Part shown: in pieces, positions 33,748 through 44,191 of the stretch | Position numbering within the stretch: the first letter of the stretch is position 1 | How the letters are laid out: each line of letters starts with the position of its first letter | Assembly (NCBI RefSeq): GCF_041956535.1 | Contig: NW_027192202.1 | Span: 257,723 to 321,722, forward strand | DNA length: 64,000 nucleotides | Reading direction: 5' to 3' | DNA from: Calcarisporiella thermophila CBS 279.70 | Lineage: Eukaryota; Calcarisporiellomycota | The notes under the pieces: generated by a model | The model's database searches: none | What the model saw: the letters and a program-made list of their open reading frames with translations, nothing else | Told to the model about the DNA's origin: nothing | Translations under genes and position numbers: made by a program

Positions 33748-35175
33748 GATGTGAATACTAGTTTCGATCGGGGAAGATGAGCCGCTGAAAAGAAAGAGGG
33801 GAGGCTGAAAGTTAAGCTGAAGATTTGGAGAAAGAAAAAAAGTGCAAAAATAAACTAGCCAGAATACTGGGGAAAAGTGGAAGAACAAAAAAAAAAAGTG
33901 GAGCGCGAATGGCTAAGTGCGGCAACCAAGGCTTCATTTCCTATTCACTGCTTTTTATAACTTTTGCTTCGATTTGGAAGCGCGATCACACAACCATTTC
34001 AAGCCTCGATGCGTGTCTGGGCTCCTCCAATTAGCTTCGGATTCTATAGCCCCGTTTTTGGAAAAAGGCCCAAACCTCACTGAGTGGCTCGTAATCTGGA
34101 AGGAGCCGCTTCCTTATTGGATGACAAGGGAGGCTGCAGCAAGATGCCAACCAAAAATAAAAAAACGGGATGAACATATATGGCGCATGCTATTGATAAA
34201 TAATCAGAACCATAGAGCATCCCTGCTGATACAAATAAGCTGCGCGCTTGGTCCCGTCCGCTTCAACCTACGAGTAGGCACACCCTTCTTTCCGAACTGC
34301 TTGGAGCTTGGGCAATTATTGGGTCTGAAACATATTGCTTACACCGTCGCAACCCGTGCAGCATTCAATTTAATGTGATAGCGAACCTAAACTAATGACA
34401 CCACGGCTTCTCCAAGTCCAGTTTAGAGTGCATCGGCAACACTCTCTCCAATTCCTTGCCACTGGTCACCATCCTAGAGTTCACGCCATCGTGCTCGATC
34501 GACACCATACATGCATGTAGCCTGAACCAACGGCGGCACCACCCTCGCAAGGCCCGACCTCAAGCGCCCCCATAGGATGACCGAAGCTCTGCAACTCGCA
34601 CGCCCAGACTACAATATGCGAGTTGAATGGGGCCCGAATGCCTGGAGACACCCAAATCTCCTGTGAGTTGGGAAAGGTAGAGGTGTTTTGCAATTATTTT
34701 CTTGGAGTCATCGAGAGTATACGCTTCATCAGTGCGAGCCGAGCTATTGAATCATGTTCGGCGCGCACAAAGTGCCCTACGTTTCAGTCGGTGCTTATTG
34801 ATTTTCTAATCTAGCCACCGAGCAGGAGATCCGCCGACCTATAGATCCTTTCCCCCTGTCACTTGGGCTCGCACTTATTTCCAGGATGAAAAACAAGGTG
34901 AAGATCAAGGAAACAGATTTATTGAGGTGTCGCTGGAAAAAAAATACGTTTCTTTTGTAGATTTACGATTCGATTTGCATATAAAAAAGCACATTGAACA
35001 TTAGCGAATAAAACACGAGATACTGCGAAAGGTGAAAAAATTTCATAGCAGAGCCAAGTGAAAAAACCATGTCGAAGTTAAATATCATTATCTGAGGACT
35101 GCATGTATGCGTATTAAAGGAGGCGGGCTCGCTCGTATCGTTCGATGAAATAGATACTATGGGTATTTCCAGAAT
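33748..35175. promoter_or_regulatory. Upstream region of paralogue A and 3' end of paralogue B
   Basis: The part near 33976-34075 matches the region upstream of paralogue B (36486-36600), including the 19-bp block ATAGCCCCGTTTTTGGAAA at 34046-34064. The rest (34100-35150) holds no recognised gene. Confidence 0.6.
34046..34064. promoter_or_regulatory. Conserved upstream block, paralogue A copy
   Basis: ATAGCCCCGTTTTTGGAAA, identical to 36561-36579. It lies 299 bp upstream of the paralogue A start. A second shared block GGAAGCGCGATCA precedes it by about 70 bp in both copies. Likely a retained regulatory element or just recent duplicate sequence. Confidence 0.6.
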
Positions 35176-36312
35176 TTAGTCCTTCTTTTCTTCATCTGGT
35201 TTATGAACGGTTTCGAATTCGTTGGGTTTGAACACCATCGCTTCAGGTTCGTTGGGTTTAAAGCCTGGGCCTTTGGTCCTCTGCATTGGAGGCTCTGTAG
35301 AATGAGGTGGTTGTTGGTGTTCCGGGTGGGGAAGCTCCTGGGCTGCGGTAGAATCATAGCATCTATTTCGCTCTCCTCGCTGTGTTGAACTTTCAAAGGC
35401 CGCAACATGGGACCGTTCCAGGTCTAATGTTTGCGAAGGTTCACCTACCTTGCCGGCATCTTGAGTTCCCCTATACACTCCCGAAAAATATGGCGGATCA
35501 GGAGGGGACATTTGCCGTTGCCCTAAGCTTGTCCGTTGAGGAGGCTCCTGCGGCAATGTTTCTCTTATCTCCTGTATATGCAGTGCTTGTGCAGGTGCCC
35601 GGGTAGGAAGAGGAGTTCGATGAACTTCCTGGTTAGTTGGCTCCGCAGCCTCTAATGATCCTATGGTTCCGTATTCCTGCGCATACTGACCCTCTGATGA
35701 TGGCCATATAGGAGGCTGCACTTGCTGAAGATTCTGACTTGATTGCTGCGCGACTTCCTGCGGTGGCAACTTTCCGTAATCCTGCTTATCTTGAGCCTGT
35801 GATGGTGACCATTTAGGGGGTGTGGGAGGAGAAAGAGGCTGAGGAGAATGTTGCTGTAGGCTTGGTTGTTGCGCCATGGAGTCTCTTGCTGTGGCCCCAT
35901 GCTCCTGAACATCCTGCCCTAGAGATGCAGACCAAGTGGTTGGAGGCGCTTGGTGCTGTCCCTGTCCTATTGACCGCATGGGCGCCTGAAGCGGCTTCAT
36001 TCCATTTTCCTGCAGAGGAGCCGGCGGGGGTTTTCCTGCAGAAGTGGTGGTCTGCGTCATAGGCGGTTCTAAAAGTGTATTTTGCACTGCATGATTGACA
36101 GGCCTATGCTTCCGAAACCAGAGGAAAATTCCAGTAGCTAAAATGAGAGCTAGCACGGCCCCAATTATCCCTCCTACTATAGCTCCTATCGGTGGCGAGT
36201 ATTCTTGCGATGTAGTGGCAATAATGGGACTCACATAACTCGATGGGGTAGGAGGATAAGAATAATATATGGAGGTCGATGTTATGGGTGTACTTGTAGG
36301 TGGAATGCCCAT
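35176..36312 (-). CDS. Single-pass membrane protein with repeats (paralogue B)
   Basis: Single exon, 378 residues from the ATG at 36312; a tandem relative of the neighbour. Head: Ser/Thr/Tyr/Pro-rich (STSIYYSYPPTPSSYVSP) without a signal peptide. Span: GAIVGGIIGAVLALILATGI then FLWFRKHR. The juxtamembrane run NTLLEPPMTQTTTSAG matches paralogue A almost residue for residue. The tail has the same plan of Pro/Trp segments (KWSPSQAQDKQDYG, PIWPSSEGQYAQEYG) but the YGN motif is worn (HGA, YGK, YGT). The end is a doubled KPNE/KPDE motif (FKPNEPEAMVFKPNEFETVH). Identity is greatest near the membrane, which suggests that this part is under constraint while the repeats drift. Confidence 0.8.
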   Translation of the reverse strand: MGIPPTSTPITSTSIYYSYPPTPSSYVSPIIATTSQEYSPPIGAIVGGIIGAVLALILATGIFLWFRKHRPVNHAVQNTLLEPPMTQTTTSAGKPPPAPLQENGMKPLQAPMRSIGQGQHQAPPTTWSASLGQDVQEHGATARDSMAQQPSLQQHSPQPLSPPTPPKWSPSQAQDKQDYGKLPPQEVAQQSSQNLQQVQPPIWPSSEGQYAQEYGTIGSLEAAEPTNQEVHRTPLPTRAPAQALHIQEIRETLPQEPPQRTSLGQRQMSPPDPPYFSGVYRGTQDAGKVGEPSQTLDLERSHVAAFESSTQRGERNRCYDSTAAQELPHPEHQQPPHSTEPPMQRTKGPGFKPNEPEAMVFKPNEFETVHKPDEEKKD

Positions 36313-38012
36313 GATGTTGAATGGCAATTCTAATCTACATATGAGCAATTGCGATGACAAAGAGAATGGAAATTCAAATGGAGAGGCTAAGGAAAGGAAA
36401 AGGGAATAGGGAAAAAAGAGAAAAGAAAAGCTATACGTGTGTATTGAGAAGAAATGGAGGAAACTTTACAGAAAGAAAACGTAATGGGAAGCGCGATCAT
36501 ACAATCTTATCAAGCTTCGGTGTGCCCGGGTTCATCCATTTCAAATTAGGCTCGGAATCCATAGCCCCGTTTTTGGAAATAATAGAGTTTAATCCTCGTC
36601 GAGCGGTTCGCGTTCAAGGGAACGCCGGAGGCTCCTTAGGTGGTTAGGACGGTTGCAGCTAGGTTATTCTGCTAAAGATACATATGGATGGAGGGTTCCA
36701 TGATCAAAGAATTTAGAAAACTCATTCGCATCTTCATTCCACCCATATGCGCACAAGTACCAACGGAAGACGGGATATCTTCTAATGGTGTCAAGCCACA
36801 GGCAGAACTCTTCTCTTTTTCGAGGTTGAAGCTTGTGCAGCTCTTGAACGCGTGATCCGCTGTGTATATGGAGGGTTGCTATGTAAGCAGCGTTCCCTCG
36901 AGAAAAGGCACCCTCTGAGATGGCCTGATATCACACGTTCAACTGTCCAAATCCTATGCTGCTGTTGCATTTCCTAGAGTCCAAGGCATTAGAAACGACC
37001 AGTGCCCTCCATGCACATTATCTGAGACGACTCCACCGCCACCCCATAGCAGAACACGATCGCCATCGATCCTGCAAAACTTTAGCGAGTTATGCAGTGC
37101 GTTGTGCGTAATCTGCATTACGCGAGTTTAAATTGCTGGATGACTGAAAAGACAGTTTCAAAACCCCATTCGAGAAATAGGGAGCAAAGAGTAGATGCGA
37201 TTCCATTATCTTATGCCCGCATGGAAAGCAGGGGGGGAAGGAACTGGCATTCACCACCGTGGCGTTGTGACTGGACTCCTCATGACATGCTCTATGACCA
37301 CCGCGCTGACGCATATACATAATCCATCGGGTAGAAATGGGATATTCTTAAGGCAAACTAAACAAAGAGAGAGAATGGATAGGGATTCTCTTCTTTCTAT
37401 CAGGTAGGCTTTGGGTCCATGCTCAGCACTCATGCATCGACCGATTTTTTTTTTTTTGTAGAGTTTCTAACGCCCCGGTTCAAGGGGAATTTTCATGGCA
37501 AGCAAGGTTAGAGCGTTCTTCCAAAATAGATTAGATCGTGCATGAGCACGACGCGATTTACTAATAGGATAATAAGCAGAATAACAACCTCTGGATAAGA
37601 ATAACAGGGACCATAAAAGCTCGTTGCCATAAATCTCTGAAGAACATAAAATATAAAGAAGCAGAACAAAGTGGAGAGAGATGGAACCCTCGAGTGGAGA
37701 ACCACTCCATAGAATGCTGCCTAGGTCCGATGGATGACATAGTGGAAAAAGAATAAACACAACATGAACAAAATAATGGAAAAATAAAAGACAAAAGGAC
37801 ATGGTATACAGAAAGACAGAATGGCATGCATTTTTTCATACATTTTATCAAGAAATAGCCCGCTACCGTCTAGGCACAGAAACAAAGAACAAAATCCTCG
37901 AAATGAAGAAGACATGAGAGTGTTTTTTTTTTGACAAGTGCGCCGCGAAATTGCCCATTTATAGAGTGCATTTTTCTTCATTCAAACCCTGGTGAAGAGG
38001 CCCGCCCTCCCG
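36313..38012. other. Long intergenic region
   Basis: Starts with the promoter of paralogue B, including the conserved block. From 36650 to 37980 there are only short frames of unlikely composition; a 7-bp inverted repeat (GCGTAAT/ATTACGC, near 37107-37125) is the only structure noticed. GC content rises sharply at its right end. Confidence 0.4.
36561..36579. promoter_or_regulatory. Conserved upstream block, paralogue B copy
   Basis: Same 19 bp as at 34046-34064, here 249 bp upstream of the paralogue B start. Confidence 0.6.
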
Positions 38013-39758
38013 TCAGTACACCGGCCCTTGCCAGATCTCCTTCATCACCGCCACCGCAATCAAGTATACATAGAGTCCCCATCGCAGCACCAGGGAAAAG
38101 ATGCGCTTGGCCAGCCGGTACACCAGCCCGATGAGGCCGTTCCGGACGCGCTCCTTGATGGCCGAGGCGTACCGACGTTGCCATGTCAGCCAGCAGGCAA
38201 GGTCGAGGGTCCCGTCGAGGATGCGGTCGAACAGCCCATCGATCATGGCGAAGATGGACCTGGGCTCGGGGGGCGCGGCCGAGTCTTGCGCGGGCTTTTC
38301 GGGGGGGAACAGCAGGCCGGGGGCCAGCCACGACTCGAGCAGATCCATCGGGAGGGTCATGTCGTCGCGGGACTCGTCCTCGTCTCCACATTTGGTGGTG
38401 GTGGAGTTGTCAGCGCTTCGCACGCTCTTCATCCACTGCTCCTCCAGCTCGAAGAACAGGGGCTTCCGCCCGCTCGAGCGCCGGCGGTGTTTTTTCGCCC
38501 TGTCGCCGCCGTCGCTGGGGTCGTCGATCCCGTCCGACCCCTCGCCGAACATCTCCATCTCCATCATCTGCTCGACGCCGAGCCCCTCCTCGCCGCCCTC
38601 CGCCTCGTCGCCCTCCTCGAAGGGGGAAAGCGGGGGCGTCCACCGGCACGCGGGGGGGAGGCTTTCAATCTGCTGGCGGTACTCCTCCAGTTGTTGCTCG
38701 AGCTCTCGCACCAGATGGGTTTGGCTCTCGTAGGCCTTCTTGAGGGCCTCGTAGTCGTCGCGTGTGAGCTGCAGCGACTCGTGCTGCTCCTTCAGGCTGG
38801 CCAGGTCCTCGAGGGTGATGCGCAGCTTGTGCTCGATTTCGCGCTTGGACGCGAGCAGGGTCGAGTTTGCGCTCTCCAGCATCGTGCACTTCTCCGCCAG
38901 CTGCTCGAGAAGCATGATGTGCGAGTTGCAGCGCTTCATGCGCCCGCGCGTGCGCGTGAGGCGGGCGTTGGCCGACTCGAGCTCCTCGATTTTCGAGGTG
39001 GCGTCCTCGACGCACGACTGCAGCCACTCGAGCTGCGACTCGAGCAGGTGGAGCTTCTTTCCGTAGTTGAGCTGCTTGTCCTGGGCGTCCTTCTGGATCG
39101 CCTTGAGCTCGGTCTTGAGCGTCATGTTCTCGCCCTCGAGCGAGACGATCCGGCGCAGGTCGGAGGAGCAGCGTCGAATGAGCCGGCCTCTGCGGATGGA
39201 GGCCGGAGTCTGGCTCCCGTCGGCGGGGGCCTCGTGGATGAGGAAGGTGGGGGTATCGATCCTCTGCAGGCTGCCGAGTCTCTCTCCGCCCCCCTCCTCC
39301 TCCTCCTCCTCCTCCTCTTCCTTCTCGCCTTCTTCCGACTCCTCCTTCTCCTCGTCATCGAGGTCCGAGAAATCGTCCGAAGAGCATGCCCATTGGTCGG
39401 CATTTCTCAGATGCTCGAGGAGCTGCTGCTGGATCATGCTGCTGTCCAGCCCGAGTTCCGCGAGCCGGCTATTGCGCACCTTTTCACATGCATGGAGCTT
39501 CTGGAGCAAGCCTTCGTATTCAGCTTTAAGACTCCAGCTGCTTTCGAGGAGCAGGTTCACGAGTTCTTGGCGAAGCTCGGCGTTCTCTAACATTGAGGAG
39601 TGGGGGATGAGGAAGGTTAAAGCGGTGCATCTGTATTGCAAGCGGCCCGATTCCCGCAGCGTGCAAGAGGGGAAGGGGAGGTCGTGCTTACCTATCTCTT
39701 CGGGAACTAGCTCATTGTTTGAGCGAGGTTGGGCCACACAGGGCGCGTGACGAGACAT
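38013..39758 (-). CDS. Tail-anchored coiled-coil protein
   Basis: Two exons (39758-39692 and 39586-38013) give about 546 residues. After a short start (MSRHAPCVAQPRSNNELVPE) come helices with heptads, an acidic patch with a long Glu run, a basic patch (RRGRLIRRCSSDLRRIVSLE), and then about 200 residues of coiled coil (LKTELKAIQKDAQDKQLN through LVRELEQQLEEYRQQIESLP). A disordered acidic part follows. The C-terminal 60 residues hold amphipathic helices and a hydrophobic end WGLYVYLIAVAVMKEIWQG, so it probably sits tail-first in the ER or nuclear envelope, like golgin or KASH-type tethers. No family is certain. Codons strongly favour G or C in third place, unlike most neighbours. The antisense strand is also open for 532 codons, a side effect of GC-rich codons. 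Confidence 0.8.
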   Translation of the reverse strand: MSRHAPCVAQPRSNNELVPEEIGKHDLPFPSCTLRESGRLQYRCTALTFLIPHSSMLENAELRQELVNLLLESSWSLKAEYEGLLQKLHACEKVRNSRLAELGLDSSMIQQQLLEHLRNADQWACSSDDFSDLDDEEKEESEEGEKEEEEEEEEEGGGERLGSLQRIDTPTFLIHEAPADGSQTPASIRRGRLIRRCSSDLRRIVSLEGENMTLKTELKAIQKDAQDKQLNYGKKLHLLESQLEWLQSCVEDATSKIEELESANARLTRTRGRMKRCNSHIMLLEQLAEKCTMLESANSTLLASKREIEHKLRITLEDLASLKEQHESLQLTRDDYEALKKAYESQTHLVRELEQQLEEYRQQIESLPPACRWTPPLSPFEEGDEAEGGEEGLGVEQMMEMEMFGEGSDGIDDPSDGGDRAKKHRRRSSGRKPLFFELEEQWMKSVRSADNSTTTKCGDEDESRDDMTLPMDLLESWLAPGLLFPPEKPAQDSAAPPEPRSIFAMIDGLFDRILDGTLDLACWLTWQRRYASAIKERVRNGLIGLVYRLAKRIFSLVLRWGLYVYLIAVAVMKEIWQGPVY

Positions 39759-40906
39759 GGTTTGCTCGCCTGGATTACTTCAACTTCGAATGCGAGGTGG
39801 TTCGGGGTAGGACCTCTTCGAATGCGACAAATGGAAATGGGATTGGGTTTGATTGCGAGTAGTCTTATGGCTTCTCTAGCGCCTTGCAAAGCGAACACGA
39901 CTGCACGCCTAGTCTAAACTACCTAGCTAACTACTGCTCAGCGCAGGAATGGGGGGGGGGGGGAGGAGAGAGGGGTGAGTCAATGGCCACGGGGGGAGGA
40001 TGCCGGACGCAATGAGGATTACCAGCGATTAATGCTGAACGGAGGAAGGGGGAGACAAAGGAGGGAAAAAAGAAGAGCGCCCAGCTGAGATAAGGGCAGC
40101 ATATTCCCGTATCTAGCATTTTTCAATTAATTATCGACGCGTTAAATGCGGTCATTAATGGGAACGGTATGAGGGCCAAAGGAAAATTAAGGGGGGAGGA
40201 ATGATCGGCCGCCCAATCATCGGCGCGGTGGTAATTGAATTTTCGACTGTTGAGGAACGCGTGACTTGCGTGTCTCCCTCATGCGTGCACAGGGGAAAAA
40301 AAAAAAGCTGAGCTGGCTTGAGAGCCCCGGGACGAGGGCTGGCAGGAGGCCGCGAGCAAGCAGGGTTTGGGTTTGCGCGCGAGCTCCCGCTGGGCTAAGA
40401 AGGGGTTAAGAACGGCGGAGAAAAGCAACCAAAACACACGCCACGAATGGGCTGGGCCGTGGGCAGGGGGGAAACGCCCGGAACTGGGAAATGTGGCCGG
40501 AGCACCGGGCCTTATCTCGGGGGCTCGAGGCGAGCGGCGAGACTCGACGGGGCTTCTTGAAACAGGCTGCAATCTCGTGGGATTGCGACTGGAGCAAAGC
40601 ACTCCGGCAGGAAATTAAAATAAAAAAGAGACACGGGTGAGATGACGGCCCCCCGAGTCGCGTGCTGCTGCTTTGGCCTGATTTTGCTTCACCGCAAAGG
40701 AAAATAAACAACAAACACATCCTCCTCATATCATGTGAACCTTTTTCGCGCGTGACCATTTTCACTCGCTTGAGACTCCCCCTCGCCATATATAAACATG
40801 CTCGGCCCGTCTCCACGCTCGCTCCACATCCCCCATCCCCATCCCATCCCCGCCCTGCGTGCGCTTCCCCATCCCCTTCGCATCCATCCCCTCCTCGATC
40901 CGTAGC
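39759..40906. promoter_or_regulatory. GC-rich divergent promoter region
   Basis: Lies between two outward-facing genes. Contains an 11-nt G run near 39951-39962 and purine-rich tracts. A TATA box sits at 40789-40796. No gene is seen; ORFs here are short and of biased make-up. Confidence 0.5.
40789..40796 (+). promoter_or_regulatory. TATA box
   Basis: TATATAAA about 110 bp before the start of the downstream gene, followed by a C/T-rich leader typical of fungal transcription starts. Confidence 0.6.
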
Positions 40907-41422
40907 ATGTCATTTGGAGCCCTCTCTTCGAAATCCTCCGGCAAATCCTTCCACTTCACGCTCGACGACCACCGCCTGCTCTCGACATACACCCACTTCG
41001 ACGAGGACGAAGATGGCCTTGACGACGACTACCTAGACCCCGCCGCCACCGCCCCCGAAAAGGACGGCTGCGACGACCCCGACGACGACGGCGCCCTCTT
41101 CTCATTCGACGATGACGACTCCCACCCGCACCCTCGCGAGCCCCCTTTGCGCCACAGCCCCAAGTCGCACGAACTGCTTCCGCAGCACTTCTCCCCCGAC
41201 GCGGCGGCCCTGAAATCCAAACCCCGGGGATGCTCGGGGCCCCTGCATGCCCAGCCCGCCTACACCGCCCTGACGCGGTCCCTGGGATGGGCATGCCCCA
41301 TTTGCAAGTTCGTGTATGGCGAACGCGCGCTGGCCGAGAGCTGCATCAACCTCCATCCCTCCCCCCTATCGACAAAATCGGCAAGTCATGGCTGGAGACA
41401 CAGCACCGCCCTGCAATCGTGA
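40907..41422 (+). CDS. Small acidic protein with C2CH-type finger-like motif
   Basis: 171 residues, single exon. The ATG at 40907 (MSFGALSSKSSGKSFHFTLD) follows a TATA box and pyrimidine leader. Residues about 30-80 are very rich in Asp and Glu. Near the C-terminus lies WACPICKFVYGERALAESC followed by INLH, which fits C-x2-C-x12-C-x3-H. That spacing is the C2H2 zinc-finger pattern with Cys in place of the first His, so zinc binding is plausible. No family is recognised. A strong core promoter and a disordered acidic body hint at a regulated transcription or adaptor factor, but this is a guess. A missed 3' exon is possible because the last 25 residues look random. Confidence 0.6.
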   Translation: MSFGALSSKSSGKSFHFTLDDHRLLSTYTHFDEDEDGLDDDYLDPAATAPEKDGCDDPDDDGALFSFDDDDSHPHPREPPLRHSPKSHELLPQHFSPDAAALKSKPRGCSGPLHAQPAYTALTRSLGWACPICKFVYGERALAESCINLHPSPLSTKSASHGWRHSTALQS

Positions 41423-41940
41423 GCCTTCTCTCTCCATGGCCGATGCTGGGCACCCGACATCGCCTCAGGTCTTGGAACAAACTTTTTGTACATACCCTAT
41501 ATCGCTTTTTTTTTATTCTTGCGTTCTCCATCATCTTTTCTAGTGGCCTATCTTGTATTTAACCAAACAGACAAAAAACACCCCCCACCCCACCCCCCTC
41601 GGAAGGAACGAGAAAGAGAAAGAGAAAGAGAAAGAAAAAAAAAGGAATATGAATTGATTATACTCTTTTTATTTTGTACATACTCACCACTCTATAACTC
41701 TACTGGATAAAAAAAAGAGATGCATCAATGAGTTCATATTTTCTTTTAATTTCTTATTTTCTTTTTTATTTTATTACAAGAGGGTCTACATATAATTACA
41801 ATAAAATAGTGTGTTTCTAAGTAATTCAGGGGAATAGGGTGAGGGCCTAAGGGCACGCAGAACGAGGAGGAATGGAAAGCGCGGGATCGAAAGAGCGGAT
41901 CTTCTTGGGTGTCCCCATGGTAGACGGAGGCTAGGCCACC
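41423..41940. other. Convergent 3' spacer with purine microsatellite
   Basis: 3' ends of the acidic-protein gene and the site-2 protease. Contains a GAGAAA repeat, then A/T-rich runs. No gene seen. Confidence 0.5.
41610..41634. repeat. (GAGAAA)n microsatellite
   Basis: About four units of the hexamer in a purine-rich tract between convergent genes. Confidence 0.8.
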
Positions 41941-44191
41941 TCACCCACTCGTTCCCACAATGCCGACGACCACACTTCCCAGCACGACCCACCCCACCAC
42001 CGCCGTGACCACCACGGTGACGGCCCGCTCCACCCGCCTCCACCCTTGCTCCCGCGTCCCCCCCATCCCTGCAAAACCGCCGCCGTCCTCCCCTCTGAAG
42101 AGCTTGATAAAGTCCCCAAGCGCATGGCTCCCGTCCAGGCCGAATGCTGGCAGGGCATTGAGCACGGACAACGCGCTGGTGAAGGAGGCCGTGTACCCGA
42201 TGGCCAGCTCGAGGACCCGGGGCAACCCCACCGGCAGAAAGCTTGCCCGCGGCTGGAGATCGCTCACTTGCACATTGGACCATAGCTCGCCGGGATCCCC
42301 GAAATAGACTAGCACGTTGGCGGCGTCGGGCTCGGAGAGATGCTCGCGGAAATAGAGGCGAATGGCGCGCGCATCGTAGTAGGGGGTATAGGGGGTCATG
42401 CAGGCGTGGTCGGAGGGGCAATTCTCGGAGGAGATGCAGCGTGGCGTAGGGGTGGTGGTGGAGGAGAGAATGGACAAGGCCGGCAGGCATGCAGGCGAGA
42501 GGGGAGGAGGCACGGGGTGCTTGGCGGCATCGTGGTAGCTGACCCGCGGGGGTGGCTTGTCAAGCCGGAAGGATTCGAAGCACGTGATGGACTCGTTTTT
42601 CGAGTGCCCGAATGGGTGCTCATGGCTCACCTGGCAGCACGAGAGATCCCGTCCCGCGGCTTCATCGAGAAGAGGGCTCCGTCAGTAACTGGGGGGGGGG
42701 GGTTGAGGGGAGGTTCAAACTAACATGCATTTACCTTCAAGCTCGCTCTTTGGCACACAGAATCCCTCCAGACTTGCCCAGCTCTCATTGTGTGGATTGA
42801 CTAGCAGCTTTGTCCAGGAGTTCAGTGGATCCGCGAGAATCACGTCATCAACCCGAAGGATAACGGAGGAGGGTGGCAAGTGGTGGTGCAGTGCAGAGTT
42901 CTGCTCGCTCAACATGGTTAAATGAGGAAAAAAAAAGCATGGGTTTGACCGGATCAGACCGTCCAATTACCTTTGCAATATCGGTCACCACGACTCCGTC
43001 CGTCACCTCTTGCCATCCACATAGCAGCAAGATCGGTCTAAGCAAGGTGGTGAGAAAGACCCAGCAGACCACATACAGGACGATGTTATGCCACACGCCC
43101 GCGCAGATGATCTTGAGCTTGCGAAGAGGGGTGAGAATGGAGAGGGCGCGCGAGGAGAGGTCGACGAATGCCCCAGGATAGAGCACGAGTAGAAAGACGC
43201 CGGTATTGTTGATGTGGACACGCTCACTATAGGAAACGGGTTGGAAGCAAACGTAAGCTAAAGCAATCATGGGTGACGAAGGGGGATTCCACTCCGATGC
43301 CTTTTTACCTAGCGGCAGCAATGGCATGCCCTGCCTCGTGGATAAGCGTGGAAAAAAGCAGAGCAAATACGTAGTAGCCCATGTGGGAAAGAGGCAAGGT
43401 GATCCCAGGAATCACCGGCACAAACACCTGCCCGTCCCCTTGCGCCAGATCCGCCATGGCCCTTTTTGCCAGTCTTCTTGCCGCAGGGGGTGTCACTGTG
43501 GCAAGGTGGGTTAAATTCATCATCCAGCCGACCAATTTCAATGCTGCCCATCCAAGAACGCACACCCCTACCACGAGTGCAACCCCGCCAAATACAACCC
43601 CTGCCGCAAACCACCACTCCCAGAACCGTGGTGCATAGGCCACAGCTCTTAAGAAAGCTGAATTCAGCCTCGTTGTGGTCACTCGCACGTAAAATGGTTT
43701 CACTCGAAGAGAAAAGAGTTTTCGTGGCTTCGATGGGGTATTTACCGAGGAAGAGGAGTGGGATGCGGAGGTAGATCGCGAAGCACTAAATGGCATGCGG
43801 GAATGTTGGCGCTGGGTGATTTTATGGCGCGCCAGAGGGAGCAATCCCTCGTTCCCACTCTGCTCTGCGTCGGATGATGCACTACTCGAGGTATCGTCAT
43901 ACTCATCCAGAGCAAACTGTTCATTTTCATCGCTGGATTCTTCACCCCTCGACTCCAGATCGGGGAAACGTCGGGGTCGTGAGCGAAAGCCACGCTTCGG
44001 CTAGGCAGATCGCATTAGGATTGACATCAGAAAGTTGGATATAAATAAAAAGGGCCCATTGAGCGGGAGCAAATGGGTGTATAAACTACCTTTAGCCATT
44101 TTTTGTACACAAAGAATGCCAAATGGACCCAAAACCAGAAGAAGAGGACCGAGGAAATGGTATCACGTAATGCGTACCATACGTCTACCAT
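41941..44191 (-). CDS. Site-2 protease (MBTPS2/S2P, M50 metalloprotease)
   Basis: Intramembrane zinc protease that cuts SREBP- or ATF6-like factors out of Golgi/ER membranes. Exon 1: MVDVWYALRDTISSVLFFWF with a first membrane span, then a long Ser/Arg-rich loop. The active site is ALLFSTLIHEAGHAIAAA (HEXGH), followed across an intron by ERVHINNTGVFLLVLYPGAF and VDLSSRALSILTP, as in animal S2P. CAGVWHNIVLYVVCW is the family's next span. The luminal insert is Cys-rich, with CISSENCPSD. The third zinc ligand is in the run SVLNALPAFGLDGSHALGDF (LDG). A basic-acidic tail with last span VVTAVVGWVVLGSVVVGIVG ends the protein. Four or five exons. All catalytic residues are present. In fungi such a gene points to an SREBP-type pathway. 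Confidence 0.93.

Noticed and set aside
37467-37981. Hydrophobic minus-strand frames
   Set aside because: Three overlapping frames all look Phe/Leu/Cys-rich because the DNA is T-rich on that strand; no ATG context, family or splice partners.
37992-39590. Plus-strand frame of 532 codons
   Set aside because: It is exactly antisense to the coiled-coil gene. GC-rich third positions remove stops on the other strand; the product is Leu/Arg/Gly-rich without domains, while the minus strand has clear heptads and a proper splice.
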